A DNA stretch of 64,000 nt from Cognataquiflexum aquatile (GTDB lineage Bacteria > Bacteroidota > Bacteroidia > Cytophagales > Cyclobacteriaceae). Shown here piece after piece: positions 35,843-44,880 of the stretch. The stretch covers positions 806,001-870,000 of the forward strand of contig NZ_QMIK01000001.1 in assembly GCF_003316845.1 (NCBI RefSeq), in the 5' to 3' direction. How positions within the stretch are numbered: position 1 is the stretch's first letter; every line of letters begins with the position of its first letter. The notes under the pieces are model-generated. The model had not been told where the DNA came from. It made no database searches and saw only the letters and a program-made list of their open reading frames with translations. The position numbers and the translations under genes are program-made.

Positions 35843-37535
35843 ATTTCCTCTTTTCCCCAAAGAAAAGGACTTCCGTTTTGTACTTTTCTTGCTTTTCCTT
35901 CTATTCATTTCCCCTACATCTTTTGGACAGCAGATTCCTGTTTTAGAAAAAAAGGTTTCCATTTCGGCCAAAAACGAACCCCTGGAAACTTTCCTCCGTC
36001 GCTTATCCCATGAGTCAGGAACGGTCTTTTCCTACAGTTCTTCTGCAATCAATGTAAACAGAAATGTGACTGCCGATTTTTCAAACAAACCTTTGCGGGA
36101 AGTTTTGGAAACAGTGTTGGAAGGGAAAGTGGATATCAAACAAAAAGGTGTTTATGTCATATTGACTCCAAAACCAGATTCCCCTAAGGACTTGGTCATC
36201 AGTGGCTATGTGGTCGATGAAGGCACCGGAAAGCCAGTCCGTGATGCGACTGTCTATGACCCGATCACGCTGAAATCTTCCTTGACGGACGAATTCGGGT
36301 ATTTTCAGCTTTCGGTAAAAAACCCCGCCGAGGATCTCAAATTGGTAATCAATAGTCAGTCCTACACCGACACACTTTTGATAGACGAAAAACAATCCAC
36401 TTTCCAAAAGATTCTCCTCAAATCAAAGGAAATTGACTTTGAAGAAGTAGGTAAAAGCATCGCAGAACCGATGAAGGACTTTTGGGTTTGGACCAAAAAA
36501 TCTGTGGCTTTTACCAATATGGACAACATGAGCGATACTCTGCACCGGGGATTTCAGCTTTCCTTGGTGCCTTTTGTCAGCACCAACAGGAAGTTGGCGG
36601 GAAGTGTAGTCAATGATTTTTCCTTCAATATTTTGGGCGGTTTTTCGGGAGGAACAAACAAGGTAGAATTTGGGGGTTTGTTTAACCTCAACCGGGGAAA
36701 TGTCAAGTCAGTACAGGTTGCGGGGCTATTGAATCAGGTCAGTGGAACTGTGAAAGGTGTCCAATTGGCAGGATTAGTAAATGCGGTTTTGGATTCAGTG
36801 AATGCTGCACAAATTTCGGGATTGGTCAATTTCAGTACCGGAAATGTCAAGGGCTTTCAGTTGGCAGGACTGATGAACGTGGGGACCTCAAACTTTCAGG
36901 GATTTCAATTGGCCGGGCTAGCCAATTATGCCAACAGGGATGTTGATGGTGTGCAGATGGCAGGTTTATTGAATGTGGGACGCAATGTCAAAGGAACCCA
37001 AATCGGGCTTTTCAATTATGCAGACAGCTTACGGGGTGCGCAAATCGGACTGATCAGTTTCGTGAGAAAAGGATACCATCAGGTCGAGATCGGGGCGGAT
37101 GAAATGCTTCCCTTGAATATGTCTCTCCGATCAGGAACAAGGGCATTTTACAACATGCTTTTTGCAGGAATCAGGACTGACAATGCGGACTCTACGACAT
37201 GGGCCTTTGGCTATGGGATCGGCACCTCCCCTGCTTTGGGTAAGAAAACCCATCTGAATATCGAACTGAGTTCCCAACAAATGAACAAAGGCTATGTCTC
37301 CGCTTTGAACCTTGTCAACAGACTCTACATCGGAATGGAAATTCGCCTGGCAAATAAAATCCACTTCTTTGCCGGACCAAGTCTGAATCTACGGGTTTAC
37401 GACAGTACTTATGCTGACCATCCTCCACTTTTTACTTACACCAATCCAAGAATCATTTCTGAAAGCTCCTATCCGACAGAAAACATAGCCACCCAGCTTT
37501 GGTTTGGCGGAAGAGGGGGATTCAGGTTTTTTTAA
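35829..37535 (+). CDS. STN + carboxypeptidase-regulatory domain protein with a surface-repeat C-terminus, 568 aa
   Basis: A signal peptide (about 1-34, ending PTSFGQ) is followed by an STN domain (about 45-115: LETFLRRLSHESGTVFSYSS). A CarboxypepD_reg-like domain comes next (about 125-200: ISGYVVDEGTGKPVRDATVY). The C-terminal half has about eight repeats of 19-21 residues with a GVQLAGLVN core, as in LA_2272-type surface-repeat proteins. It ends in a barrel-like aromatic terminus (GGFRFF). No TonB plug is present. In sigma/FecR systems the STN domain normally belongs to a TonB receptor, so this protein may be an alternative signal-giving partner. I used the ATG at 35829; one at 35799 is also possible. 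Confidence 0.83.
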   Translation: MAAFKFPLFPKEKDFRFVLFLLFLLFISPTSFGQQIPVLEKKVSISAKNEPLETFLRRLSHESGTVFSYSSSAINVNRNVTADFSNKPLREVLETVLEGKVDIKQKGVYVILTPKPDSPKDLVISGYVVDEGTGKPVRDATVYDPITLKSSLTDEFGYFQLSVKNPAEDLKLVINSQSYTDTLLIDEKQSTFQKILLKSKEIDFEEVGKSIAEPMKDFWVWTKKSVAFTNMDNMSDTLHRGFQLSLVPFVSTNRKLAGSVVNDFSFNILGGFSGGTNKVEFGGLFNLNRGNVKSVQVAGLLNQVSGTVKGVQLAGLVNAVLDSVNAAQISGLVNFSTGNVKGFQLAGLMNVGTSNFQGFQLAGLANYANRDVDGVQMAGLLNVGRNVKGTQIGLFNYADSLRGAQIGLISFVRKGYHQVEIGADEMLPLNMSLRSGTRAFYNMLFAGIRTDNADSTTWAFGYGIGTSPALGKKTHLNIELSSQQMNKGYVSALNLVNRLYIGMEIRLANKIHFFAGPSLNLRVYDSTYADHPPLFTYTNPRIISESSYPTENIATQLWFGGRGGFRFF

Positions 37536-37547
37536 TGGGTTACAGAA

Positions 37548-38213
37548 GCCATTGGCTTGTCTCCACTGCCAATTTATCCATGAGAAAAAAGCCCTGAAAG
37601 GGCGAGATAACAAAGGGATGGGTTAAGCCCATCCAAAATTCATTCCATAATTTCCCAAAGCCCTGAAAGGGCGAGACCATTTTCTCATTTACAAATATTT
37701 CGCCCTTTCAGGGCTTGTGCCAAAAGATTCCGATAATTGCGATGGGCTCCACCCATCGCTAGTATATTCCGCCCTTTCAGGGCTACAATTTCTAAAGGGT
37801 TTTTATTGGATCGAAATTCACGCCATTGGCTTGTCTCCACTGCCAATTTATTCATGAGAGAAAAGCCCTGAAAGGGCGAGATAACAAAGGGATGGGTGAA
37901 GCCCATCCATAATTCATTCCATAATTTCCCAAAGCCCTGAAAGGGCGAGACCATTTTCTCATTTACGAATATTTCGCCCTTGCAGGGCTTGTGCCAGGGG
38001 ATTCCGATAACTACGATGGGCTGCACCCATCGCTTGTATTTTCCGCACCTTCAGTGCTTCCATTTCTAAATAATATTTATTGTATCGAAATTCACGCCAT
38101 TGGCTTGTCTTCACTGCCAATAAATCCAAGAAATAAAAGCACTGAAAGGGAGAGATTATTTTCTCTTCTACGAATATTCCGCCCTTTCAGGGCTGAAATT
38201 TTTAAACAGATAT
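37548..38213. repeat. 274-base tandem repeat (2.4 copies) built of REP-like palindromes
   Basis: The copies begin at 37548, 37822 and 38096 with GCCATTGGCTTGTCTxCACTGCC. Each full copy holds four GCCCTGAAAGGGC or reverse-oriented palindromes and two GATGGG...CCCATC hairpins. The first two copies are nearly identical. The third (to 38213) lacks an internal segment. The block fills the spacer between two paralogous surface-repeat genes. Nothing else is visible in 37536-38346. Confidence 0.92.
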
Positions 38214-38346
38214 ATTTAATTTTCCCGATCGAATTTTCAAAATTTTTTCCCGTCTTCCGTCTTCTGTCTTCTTTTAAAAATTTTTTCATTTCGCATAGGG
38301 GTGTCTTTGGTTTCGCTTGTCATAGGATTGAAACTAATCCAAACAA

Positions 38347-39582
38347 ATGAATACCATAAGCAAAATCTTAGCAACAGCGGCTTTCTTCTCCCTTTCTCCC
38401 GTAGAAACCAAAGCCCTTTCCGGCCATGAAGAAAACCCGACCGATAGCCTCGAAAAGGTTGAATCGAAGTTTTCATTTCACCGCTTCGGTGAAAAAATCG
38501 GCACATTAAAATTCCAGCCTTTTAGCGTAAATCCTGAGGATACCACCATCGTATCTGTACAGTTTGCATTTGTTCCTTTTGTCGGGACGAATGGCACCCA
38601 ATCCGGAAACATGATCAATGATGTTTCCTTCAACCTGCTCGGAGGATATTCTGCGGGAACCCGTGCTTTTGAAATGGCAGGACTTTTCAATATCAACCGT
38701 GGCGACATGACAGGCGTGCAGTTGGCAGGCCTATTCAATCAGGTAGGTGGAAAAGTCGACGGGGTACAGTTGGCCGGTCTGTTCAACTCCAATCTACAAT
38801 CTGTCAAAGGTGTTCAATTGGCAGGATTGACCAATTTTACCACAGGTGAAGTAGAAGGTGTGCAGCTCGCCGGATTGGCAAACTTTACCCCCAAATCAGT
38901 CAAAGGAGTTCAAATCGCAGGCCTAGCCAATTTCTCCGGAAAAAACACCGAAGGATCCCAAATTGCAGGTTTGGCGAATTTCACTCCCCATGAAGTCAAA
39001 GGCTCTCAGGTAGGAACATTTAATTATGGAGGTAAAGTCAATGGCTTTCAGCTTGGTGTGATCAACTATGCCGACAGCATGAGCGGGGTTCCGGTTGGTC
39101 TGATCAGCTTCGTGCGATCAGGTTATCATACGGTCGAGTTCGGAGTCAATGAAGTCCTTCCTTTCAATATTGCCTTGCGAACCGGAAAGAGGGAATTCTA
39201 TAACATCCTTTTTGCAGGAACCAGACCTGAAATCAACGAAGATGTCACTTGGTCATTTGGCTACGGCGTAGGAACTTCTCCAAGATTGGGAAAAAAGACT
39301 TTTCTCAACGTTGAAGTCAGTTCCGAACAACTGAACAAAGGTGAAGTCCAAGCACTCAATCTGATCAACAAACTCTATGTCGGCGGGGATTATCAGGTTG
39401 CGAAGAAGTTGGCCTTATTTGCCGGACCGACGATTAATTTCAGGGTATTTGACGATTCCTTTGATGGCCATCCTGAACTTTTTACCTATACCAAAACACA
39501 GGTCCGAAATGAAAGGGCCCATCCTGAAAACATCTCCAGTCAATGGTGGTGGGGATTCAGAGCCGGATTTAGATTCTTCTAA
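38347..39582 (+). CDS. Surface-repeat (LA_2272-like) protein, paralogue of the preceding gene, 411 aa
   Basis: A signal-like N-terminus (about 1-25, ending ETKALSG) leads into the same repeat region as the C-terminal half of the 35829-37535 product. It has repeats such as GVQLAGLFNQVGGKVD and GVQLAGLTNFTTGEVE, and a matching end (VEFGVNEVLPFNIALRTGKR, GPTINFRVFDDSF, GFRAGFRFF). It lacks the STN and carboxypeptidase domains. The two genes appear to be an old tandem duplication separated by the repeat block. It is probably an outer-membrane protein with a surface-exposed repeat region; the function is unknown. Confidence 0.83.
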   Translation: MNTISKILATAAFFSLSPVETKALSGHEENPTDSLEKVESKFSFHRFGEKIGTLKFQPFSVNPEDTTIVSVQFAFVPFVGTNGTQSGNMINDVSFNLLGGYSAGTRAFEMAGLFNINRGDMTGVQLAGLFNQVGGKVDGVQLAGLFNSNLQSVKGVQLAGLTNFTTGEVEGVQLAGLANFTPKSVKGVQIAGLANFSGKNTEGSQIAGLANFTPHEVKGSQVGTFNYGGKVNGFQLGVINYADSMSGVPVGLISFVRSGYHTVEFGVNEVLPFNIALRTGKREFYNILFAGTRPEINEDVTWSFGYGVGTSPRLGKKTFLNVEVSSEQLNKGEVQALNLINKLYVGGDYQVAKKLALFAGPTINFRVFDDSFDGHPELFTYTKTQVRNERAHPENISSQWWWGFRAGFRFF

Positions 39583-39931
39583 TAAGGTTATCAGCTTCTT
39601 TGCTAGTAACCCTAAATTATTCTTCAAGCGGGACGGATCCCGATAGCTATCGGGACGAAGTCGGAAGACCCCCGCCTGTCGCCGGGCAGGGATGTACCGT
39701 GCAATTAAGTCCTCAGAGCATAATTTGAATAGATGACTTATCTAATGGCATCATTCTATACATATTTTCTAAACAGGTTTTAAATTTTTTTCCATAAAAA
39801 GCAAAAATCTAATAGGGGTAAAATCCTCTTGAATTGTCATTACTATAGAAGCTAAACCAACAGCAGATCCTGCCCGGCTCAAAATGAGCTTGGGCAGGGT
39901 ATCTGCCAAAAAATCAAAAACACTTAAAAAA
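39583..39931. repeat. Spacer with dispersed palindromes
   Basis: It holds the 18-base palindrome TCCCGATAGCTATCGGGA (39638-39655). A strong imperfect hairpin follows at 39864-39905, with CTGCCC and GGGCAG arms, in the leader of the OMP gene. Both resemble elements dispersed in Bacteroidota genomes. The second could act as an attenuator, but this is a guess. Confidence 0.6.
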
Positions 39932-40537
39932 ATGAAAAAGCTACTCACAATTATTGCCGTATTGCTAGCCGTACAAACAGCCTTTAGCCAAGAAGCTGAT
40001 AGATTTAGATTTCAAATGGACCTAGGTGCCGCTGCTCCAAAAGGAGGTGGAATCGGTGCTTTGGTCAATTTGGAACCACAGGTACTTGTCAGAAGAAACC
40101 TTGCTTTAGGTCTGAGAATGGGCGTTGCAGGACTTGCCAAAGACATTGTCTATTATGAAATCCCGGATGATTACACCGGAGAATTAGGCGCAAATGCCTC
40201 TATAACCGGAACTGCAAATTACTATTTCAACTACGAAAAAGGAAAAGCGGCACCCTATATCGGTGGCGGTTTTGGCTACTATACCATGAGTAATGTCAAC
40301 ATTGAGAGCACCGATATCGATGAAGATGATCTAGGAGATTTAAAAGCAAACTTTGCCTGGGCACCAATGTTGAGGGCGGGCGTGGAACTGGGAAAATTCA
40401 GAATAGGCGCTGAATATAACTTTGTCCCTAAAAGTGATCTCCAAAACATCAACGGAGAAGTAATCGGTCAAGCCACCAATGAATACTTCGGGTTTACGAT
40501 TGGCTACTTCGTCGGTGGTGGAAAATGGGGAAGGTAA
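39932..40537 (+). CDS. Outer-membrane beta-barrel protein, 201 aa
   Basis: The start MKKLLTIIAVLLAVQTAFSQ is a clear signal peptide; the frame is open upstream but the ATG at 39932 fits best. The mature part has alternating strands (ALGLRMGVAGLAKDIVYYE and AAPYIGGGFGYYTM). A loop rich in Asp/Glu (STDIDEDDLGDLK) follows, and then late strands (GVELGKFRIGAEYNFVPKS). It is a porin-like or OMP_b-brl protein of unknown function. It is separated by 154 bases from the TonB receptor gene downstream. Confidence 0.87.
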   Translation: MKKLLTIIAVLLAVQTAFSQEADRFRFQMDLGAAAPKGGGIGALVNLEPQVLVRRNLALGLRMGVAGLAKDIVYYEIPDDYTGELGANASITGTANYYFNYEKGKAAPYIGGGFGYYTMSNVNIESTDIDEDDLGDLKANFAWAPMLRAGVELGKFRIGAEYNFVPKSDLQNINGEVIGQATNEYFGFTIGYFVGGGKWGR

Positions 40538-40691
40538 TCTGAATCAGTTCAGCTTCTTCTCCAGAAGCAGGGTTCTGATTTCTCCTGCTTGATATCCTCG
40601 ATCTTCGGCATCTCCAATAGCAGAACTCAATGTATCCATTTAACCTGCTTCTTCGGAATCAGGACAGCTACCAGTAAACTAAACCAACGTT

Positions 40692-43037
40692 ATGAAATCA
40701 TTTACCAAAATATTTGCCCTGATTTTTTTACTTGGGCTCCATTCGCTGCAAGCACAGACTTTGACCCAAACCATCCGAGGAAAAGTCGTGGACCAAGTAA
40801 CTAAGTTTCCCATGCCCGGCGCAACAGTCATGATTTTGGGGACTGACCCTTTGATCGGTACAGTGACGGATTCTGATGGCTATTTCAAAATGACACAGAT
40901 TCCAGTTGGAACACATTCCCTAAGGGTCAGTTTCGTTGGATACCAGGATTTGATTTTGCCTCAGGTGGCCGTAAATTCCGGAAAAGAGGTTGTCCTTGAT
41001 CTGAATCTGGAAGAAGAATTCAATCAGATTGAGGAAGTGGTAGTCCTTGCCAATGAAAAAGACAGGACCATCAATGACATGATTGCAGTGAGTGGCAGGA
41101 CATTTTCGGTAGAGGAAACTAGGAAATTTGCGGCAGCGGTCAATGACCCTGCAAGGATGGCGGCTTCTTTTTCCGGAGTTGTGAGTGCTGATGATGGCAA
41201 CAACAACATCTCCATCCGGGGCAACAGCCCAAATGGCTTGCTCTGGAGAATGGAAGGAATCGACATTCCAAACCCAAACCACTTCGTCAATCCAGGAACT
41301 GCAGGAGGCGGTGTGTCCATTTTAAGTGCACAGTTATTGGCCAACTCTGATTTCATCACAGGAGCATTTCCTGCGGAATATGGAAATGCACTTTCAGGAG
41401 CATTTGACCTGAACCTCCGGAAAGGAAACAATGAAAAACGGGAATTCACCATTCAGGCTGGCTTTTTGGGAACCGACATTTCGGCTGAAGGACCCATTGC
41501 CAAAGATTACAAAGGATCTTACCTGATCAATTACCGCTACTCTACCCTTTCCTTACTTTCCAAAATCGGGGTTCCGTTGGGAGACTTTGTGACTGACTTT
41601 CAGGATCTGTCTTTCAACTTTTATCTTCCGACAGGAGAAAAAAGTGCAATTTCAATATTTGGTTTTGGGGGATTGAGTAATCAAAAAAGTGAAGCCGAAA
41701 AGGATTCCCTGACTTGGACGGGAGAATTTGACAGGATGAATTCTACTTTTTTTTCCAACACAGGCGCGGTAGGGATCAAGCACGCCTACATGATCAATAA
41801 ATCAAATTTCCTGCAAACCACGGTCCTCGCATCTGGAAATGGAATTGGGGACAAAGCTGAACGGCTTAATGGAGAATACCAGACCGAAGAAAGATATTAT
41901 GAGAATTTCTCCCAGTCCAAAATCACTTTCAGCTCGGTGTTGAACACCAAACTATCGCCGAAAAGCAACCTGCGAAGCGGCTTTTTTCTCAACCACCTCC
42001 AATATAACCTCTTCGAAAAAGGCTATGATGAAAGCCAGGGGCAATTGGTCACAAATATTGATGCCCAAGGGAGTACCCAAAGTATTCAGGCATTTTCCCA
42101 GCTTAATCTCAGGGCTACCGAGCGGCTTAGCTTCAATGTCGGCGTCCATTACCTCCAACTCTTGCTCAACAATTCCAATTCCCTTGAACCGAGGCTGAGC
42201 GCATCTTATGAAATCGATGAAAAGCAACGGATCAGCTTGGGCTACGGTCTCCACAGTCAGGTTCAGCCTTTGGGAACGTACTTTGCCAAACAGGAAGAAA
42301 ACGGGATCATGACACTTCCCAATAAAAATCTTGGCCTGAGCAAATCCCATCATCTGGTTTTGGGCTATGACCGGTCTCTGAATCCATACCTCCGCATGAA
42401 AATCGAAACCTATTACCAGCATTTGTTTGATATTCCTGTCAAACCGGGCGAAGATCAGACCTATTCCATCATCAACCAACAGTGGTCATTTATGACTGAT
42501 CCATTGGTAAATAGCGGATTTGGTAAAAACTATGGGGCAGAATTCACGCTGGAGCAGTTTACACACAAAGGCCTGTACTTCTTGGTCTCAGGTTCCGTGT
42601 ATAACTCTCTTTATAAAACTGAGGAAAATAAATGGAGAAATACCAGATTCAACGGCAAAGCAAACCTCGCCATCACCGCCGGAAAAGAATACAACTGGAA
42701 AAAGAACCGGGTTTTTGGCATGAACCTACGGACCATATATGGAGGCGGATTGTGGAATACCCCGATTGACTTGGATGCTTCTATTTCAAGCGGAGAGACC
42801 ATATTGAAGGAGCAATATGCTTTTACTGAACAAAACCCGGCGTATTTCCGAACAGACATCAGGCTCAGCCTCAAGCGAAACAGACCAAAATCCACAAGGA
42901 CCCTCGCCCTAGACATCCAAAATGTAACCAATCGGGCCAATGTCTTTGGCAGTTACTTTGAACCCATGGAAGGTGTTATCAAAACAGCCTATCAGACACC
43001 CCTGATTCCCATATTGAGTTATAGGGTGGAGTTTTGA
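40692..43037 (+). CDS. TonB-dependent receptor, 781 aa
   Basis: This is an outer-membrane active transporter. After a signal peptide ending near residue 20 (GLHSLQAQ) comes a CarboxypepD_reg-like domain (about 26-115: IRGKVVDQVTKFPMPGATVM). A plug (about 130-240, with NNNISIRGNSPNGLLWRMEG) and a 22-strand barrel follow, ending in an aromatic (YRVEF). It lacks an STN domain, so it does not signal to a sigma/FecR pair itself. No SusD partner follows, so it is not a classic polysaccharide-utilisation receptor. The substrate is unknown. Confidence 0.93.
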   Translation: MKSFTKIFALIFLLGLHSLQAQTLTQTIRGKVVDQVTKFPMPGATVMILGTDPLIGTVTDSDGYFKMTQIPVGTHSLRVSFVGYQDLILPQVAVNSGKEVVLDLNLEEEFNQIEEVVVLANEKDRTINDMIAVSGRTFSVEETRKFAAAVNDPARMAASFSGVVSADDGNNNISIRGNSPNGLLWRMEGIDIPNPNHFVNPGTAGGGVSILSAQLLANSDFITGAFPAEYGNALSGAFDLNLRKGNNEKREFTIQAGFLGTDISAEGPIAKDYKGSYLINYRYSTLSLLSKIGVPLGDFVTDFQDLSFNFYLPTGEKSAISIFGFGGLSNQKSEAEKDSLTWTGEFDRMNSTFFSNTGAVGIKHAYMINKSNFLQTTVLASGNGIGDKAERLNGEYQTEERYYENFSQSKITFSSVLNTKLSPKSNLRSGFFLNHLQYNLFEKGYDESQGQLVTNIDAQGSTQSIQAFSQLNLRATERLSFNVGVHYLQLLLNNSNSLEPRLSASYEIDEKQRISLGYGLHSQVQPLGTYFAKQEENGIMTLPNKNLGLSKSHHLVLGYDRSLNPYLRMKIETYYQHLFDIPVKPGEDQTYSIINQQWSFMTDPLVNSGFGKNYGAEFTLEQFTHKGLYFLVSGSVYNSLYKTEENKWRNTRFNGKANLAITAGKEYNWKKNRVFGMNLRTIYGGGLWNTPIDLDASISSGETILKEQYAFTEQNPAYFRTDIRLSLKRNRPKSTRTLALDIQNVTNRANVFGSYFEPMEGVIKTAYQTPLIPILSYRVEF

Positions 43038-43291
43038 GTATGTGCAAGGATAAATTGATTCAATTTAATTTGAAATCATCTATCTGGATGGTTATTTACC
43101 TAGCATGGAAATCTTTGATTTGGGATTTGAACCCTTAAACCAATGAATGCTAAGGTTTCAAATTCCAATCTGTAATTTGAATTTATGGTTTTAACATTAG
43201 GGTTTTAAAAGTGCTGAAATCGGTTAAAAAAATGGACTACGCTTTAATGCAATATCAAGGATTACGTTAGTGTCAAAAAGTATTTTTTCCA

Positions 43292-43519
43292 TTATTTATA
43301 TTTTTCAGACAAATAATCAAATTTCTGCTTTTTAGTGTCACTGTCATTGAAAAAACCAGCCCATTTATTTACAAATTCAGTGGCCTTCATTGATTTTTTA
43401 CCTTTAGTAGCCTTCGGAAAAACAATTACTTCAACTTCTTGGTCAAAAAGAGTTGGGCTATTTGGGATCTGGATTGTTCCTGTTTCAGATACTTTTGTTA
43501 CAAATCTAACCGCTTTCAT
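43292..43519 (-). CDS. Small hypothetical protein, possible orphan antitoxin, 75 aa
   Basis: The N-terminus (VRFVTKVSETGTIQIPN) reads like an AbrB/VapB-type swapped-hairpin start, and the C-terminal half is charged and helical (FDYLSEKYK). Proteins of this kind in Bacteroidota often precede a PIN-domain toxin, but no toxin gene is adjacent here. The next upstream gene on the same strand is the PD-(D/E)XK nuclease 126 bases away. It may be an orphan remnant or the 3' member of that cassette. Confidence 0.6.
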   Translation of the reverse strand: MKAVRFVTKVSETGTIQIPNSPTLFDQEVEVIVFPKATKGKKSMKATEFVNKWAGFFNDSDTKKQKFDYLSEKYK

Positions 43520-43645
43520 TTTTCCGTTTTGCTTTTCGACGATAGAAGAACCTAATTTTTTAAATCATAACAAGCTAAAGATCAGAATGATTTCAATGAA
43601 ATTTTGTCAAAAACGCTATTTGGTAATTGAATGTCATCGGATACC

Positions 43646-44821
43646 CTATTCCTCACTGATCGCTTCTTTATAGGCCGCTGATATCTCTTTTACCCATCCA
43701 GCAATCTTATCAGCTAAATCTTTGCTTTTAAATTTTTCCCAAGAATCAAATGTAAGTTGTGGTTGGTTTTTCAATTCTTCAATTTCCGAAAACCAAGCCC
43801 AATTGAGACGGTTAGTATAAGTTACCGACTTCAAATTAGAAAGTTTAATTTTCATTGCCTTTCTGATTTTTTCATCGGGATGATCATGTCCAAGATGCAT
43901 TCCTATTGCCACTACTCCATTTCCCAACCAATAAAGCATCACTTTTTGTGTAGTGCTTTCTTTAAGATAAAAACTAACCTCTGCATCCGAATTTGGTATT
44001 ATTTTTTTTGACAATTCAATGTTAAATTTGGTTTCTAAATCTGTATACATTTTAATCGCCTTGATAAGATTCTCACCAAATTTTTGGAATAATTTATTAT
44101 GTGCCGAATTGATCGCATTAAAAGCTTTGAAGCTAAATTCGTCTCTAGTGATGATGTCTATTATTTCTTCGCTCATTTGATTGTCGGGGTTTTGGTTAGT
44201 CAATGTTTTTATTCCTGCTAAATACTGGGTTAGGGTTTCACGAATTACAGGTTGATCGATACAGCCCAACCTGCATTTTTCAATCCAAGAGAGAATGTGG
44301 TTGGAAAATGAAATTGGAACATAATCTTTAAATTTTCCATGAACACCACTATTATTCCCTTCAAGAGTTAGGAAAATTACTTTGCTATTCTCACTACCGG
44401 ATATTTTTCGTAAATAATTCTTATAGCGCTCAAGTTGTTGAATCTGTTCTCCAGCAAAAATCTTTACCTCAATAGCATAAGCTACTTTACTACTTTCAAT
44501 TAAAATATCAATTCTTCCGCCCTCAACCTGATCCCAATCTACTTTGCCAATTGATTTTTCAACAGTAACCTGAAAATCAGATGTTGATTCACTCTCAAGA
44601 TCCAATTCTTTCAAAAAAAGCTTTAGAAATTTATCTTTTTGGAAATGGCCTGCCTTGGGATTTAATAGATACCCAATAAATTTATTGTGCAAAACAGTTT
44701 CATAATAAAGTAGATTGCAAGCATGAATAAAGCTAAATGCCTGTCCTGTAGAAGCATATGATTTTTCATGGTTTTTAACAATCAAACCTGCTTGGGTTAT
44801 TAAATTTCGGACATTATCCAT
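43646..44821 (-). CDS. PD-(D/E)XK superfamily nuclease, 391 aa
   Basis: The catalytic core is visible at GGRIDILIES (Asp105), AYAIEVKIFAGEQ (Glu118, Lys120) and the following QQLERYKNYL (Gln129, Tyr132), the arrangement of the PDDEXK_20-type family. The N-terminal 60 residues are helical (FSFIHACNLLYYETVLHNKF). The C-terminal half has a domain of unknown type with LYWLGNGVVAIGMH-like strands. Such proteins occur in defence loci and beside mobile elements. It is the last gene of the minus-strand cassette that also holds the FtsZ-like gene (59 bases upstream). The target is unknown. Confidence 0.85.
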   Translation of the reverse strand: MDNVRNLITQAGLIVKNHEKSYASTGQAFSFIHACNLLYYETVLHNKFIGYLLNPKAGHFQKDKFLKLFLKELDLESESTSDFQVTVEKSIGKVDWDQVEGGRIDILIESSKVAYAIEVKIFAGEQIQQLERYKNYLRKISGSENSKVIFLTLEGNNSGVHGKFKDYVPISFSNHILSWIEKCRLGCIDQPVIRETLTQYLAGIKTLTNQNPDNQMSEEIIDIITRDEFSFKAFNAINSAHNKLFQKFGENLIKAIKMYTDLETKFNIELSKKIIPNSDAEVSFYLKESTTQKVMLYWLGNGVVAIGMHLGHDHPDEKIRKAMKIKLSNLKSVTYTNRLNWAWFSEIEELKNQPQLTFDSWEKFKSKDLADKIAGWVKEISAAYKEAISEE

Positions 44822-44880
44822 ATCAAATAATTTTTAGGAATTTGTGGAATTTAAATTAAGAATGCAAGAGATGTAAAAAT

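Noticed and set aside
37685-38026. Minus-strand frame of 113 codons
   Set aside because: It lies wholly inside the 274-base tandem repeat, and its internal protein repetition follows the DNA repeat.
37548-38213. CRISPR array
   Set aside because: The repeats have a 274-base period, are built of palindromes and have no uniform spacers. No cas genes are in the window.
43292-43519. Antitoxin with a missing toxin as a complete toxin-antitoxin operon
   Set aside because: No toxin gene overlaps or adjoins it. The nearest same-strand gene is a large nuclease 126 bases away, so I call it only a possible orphan.
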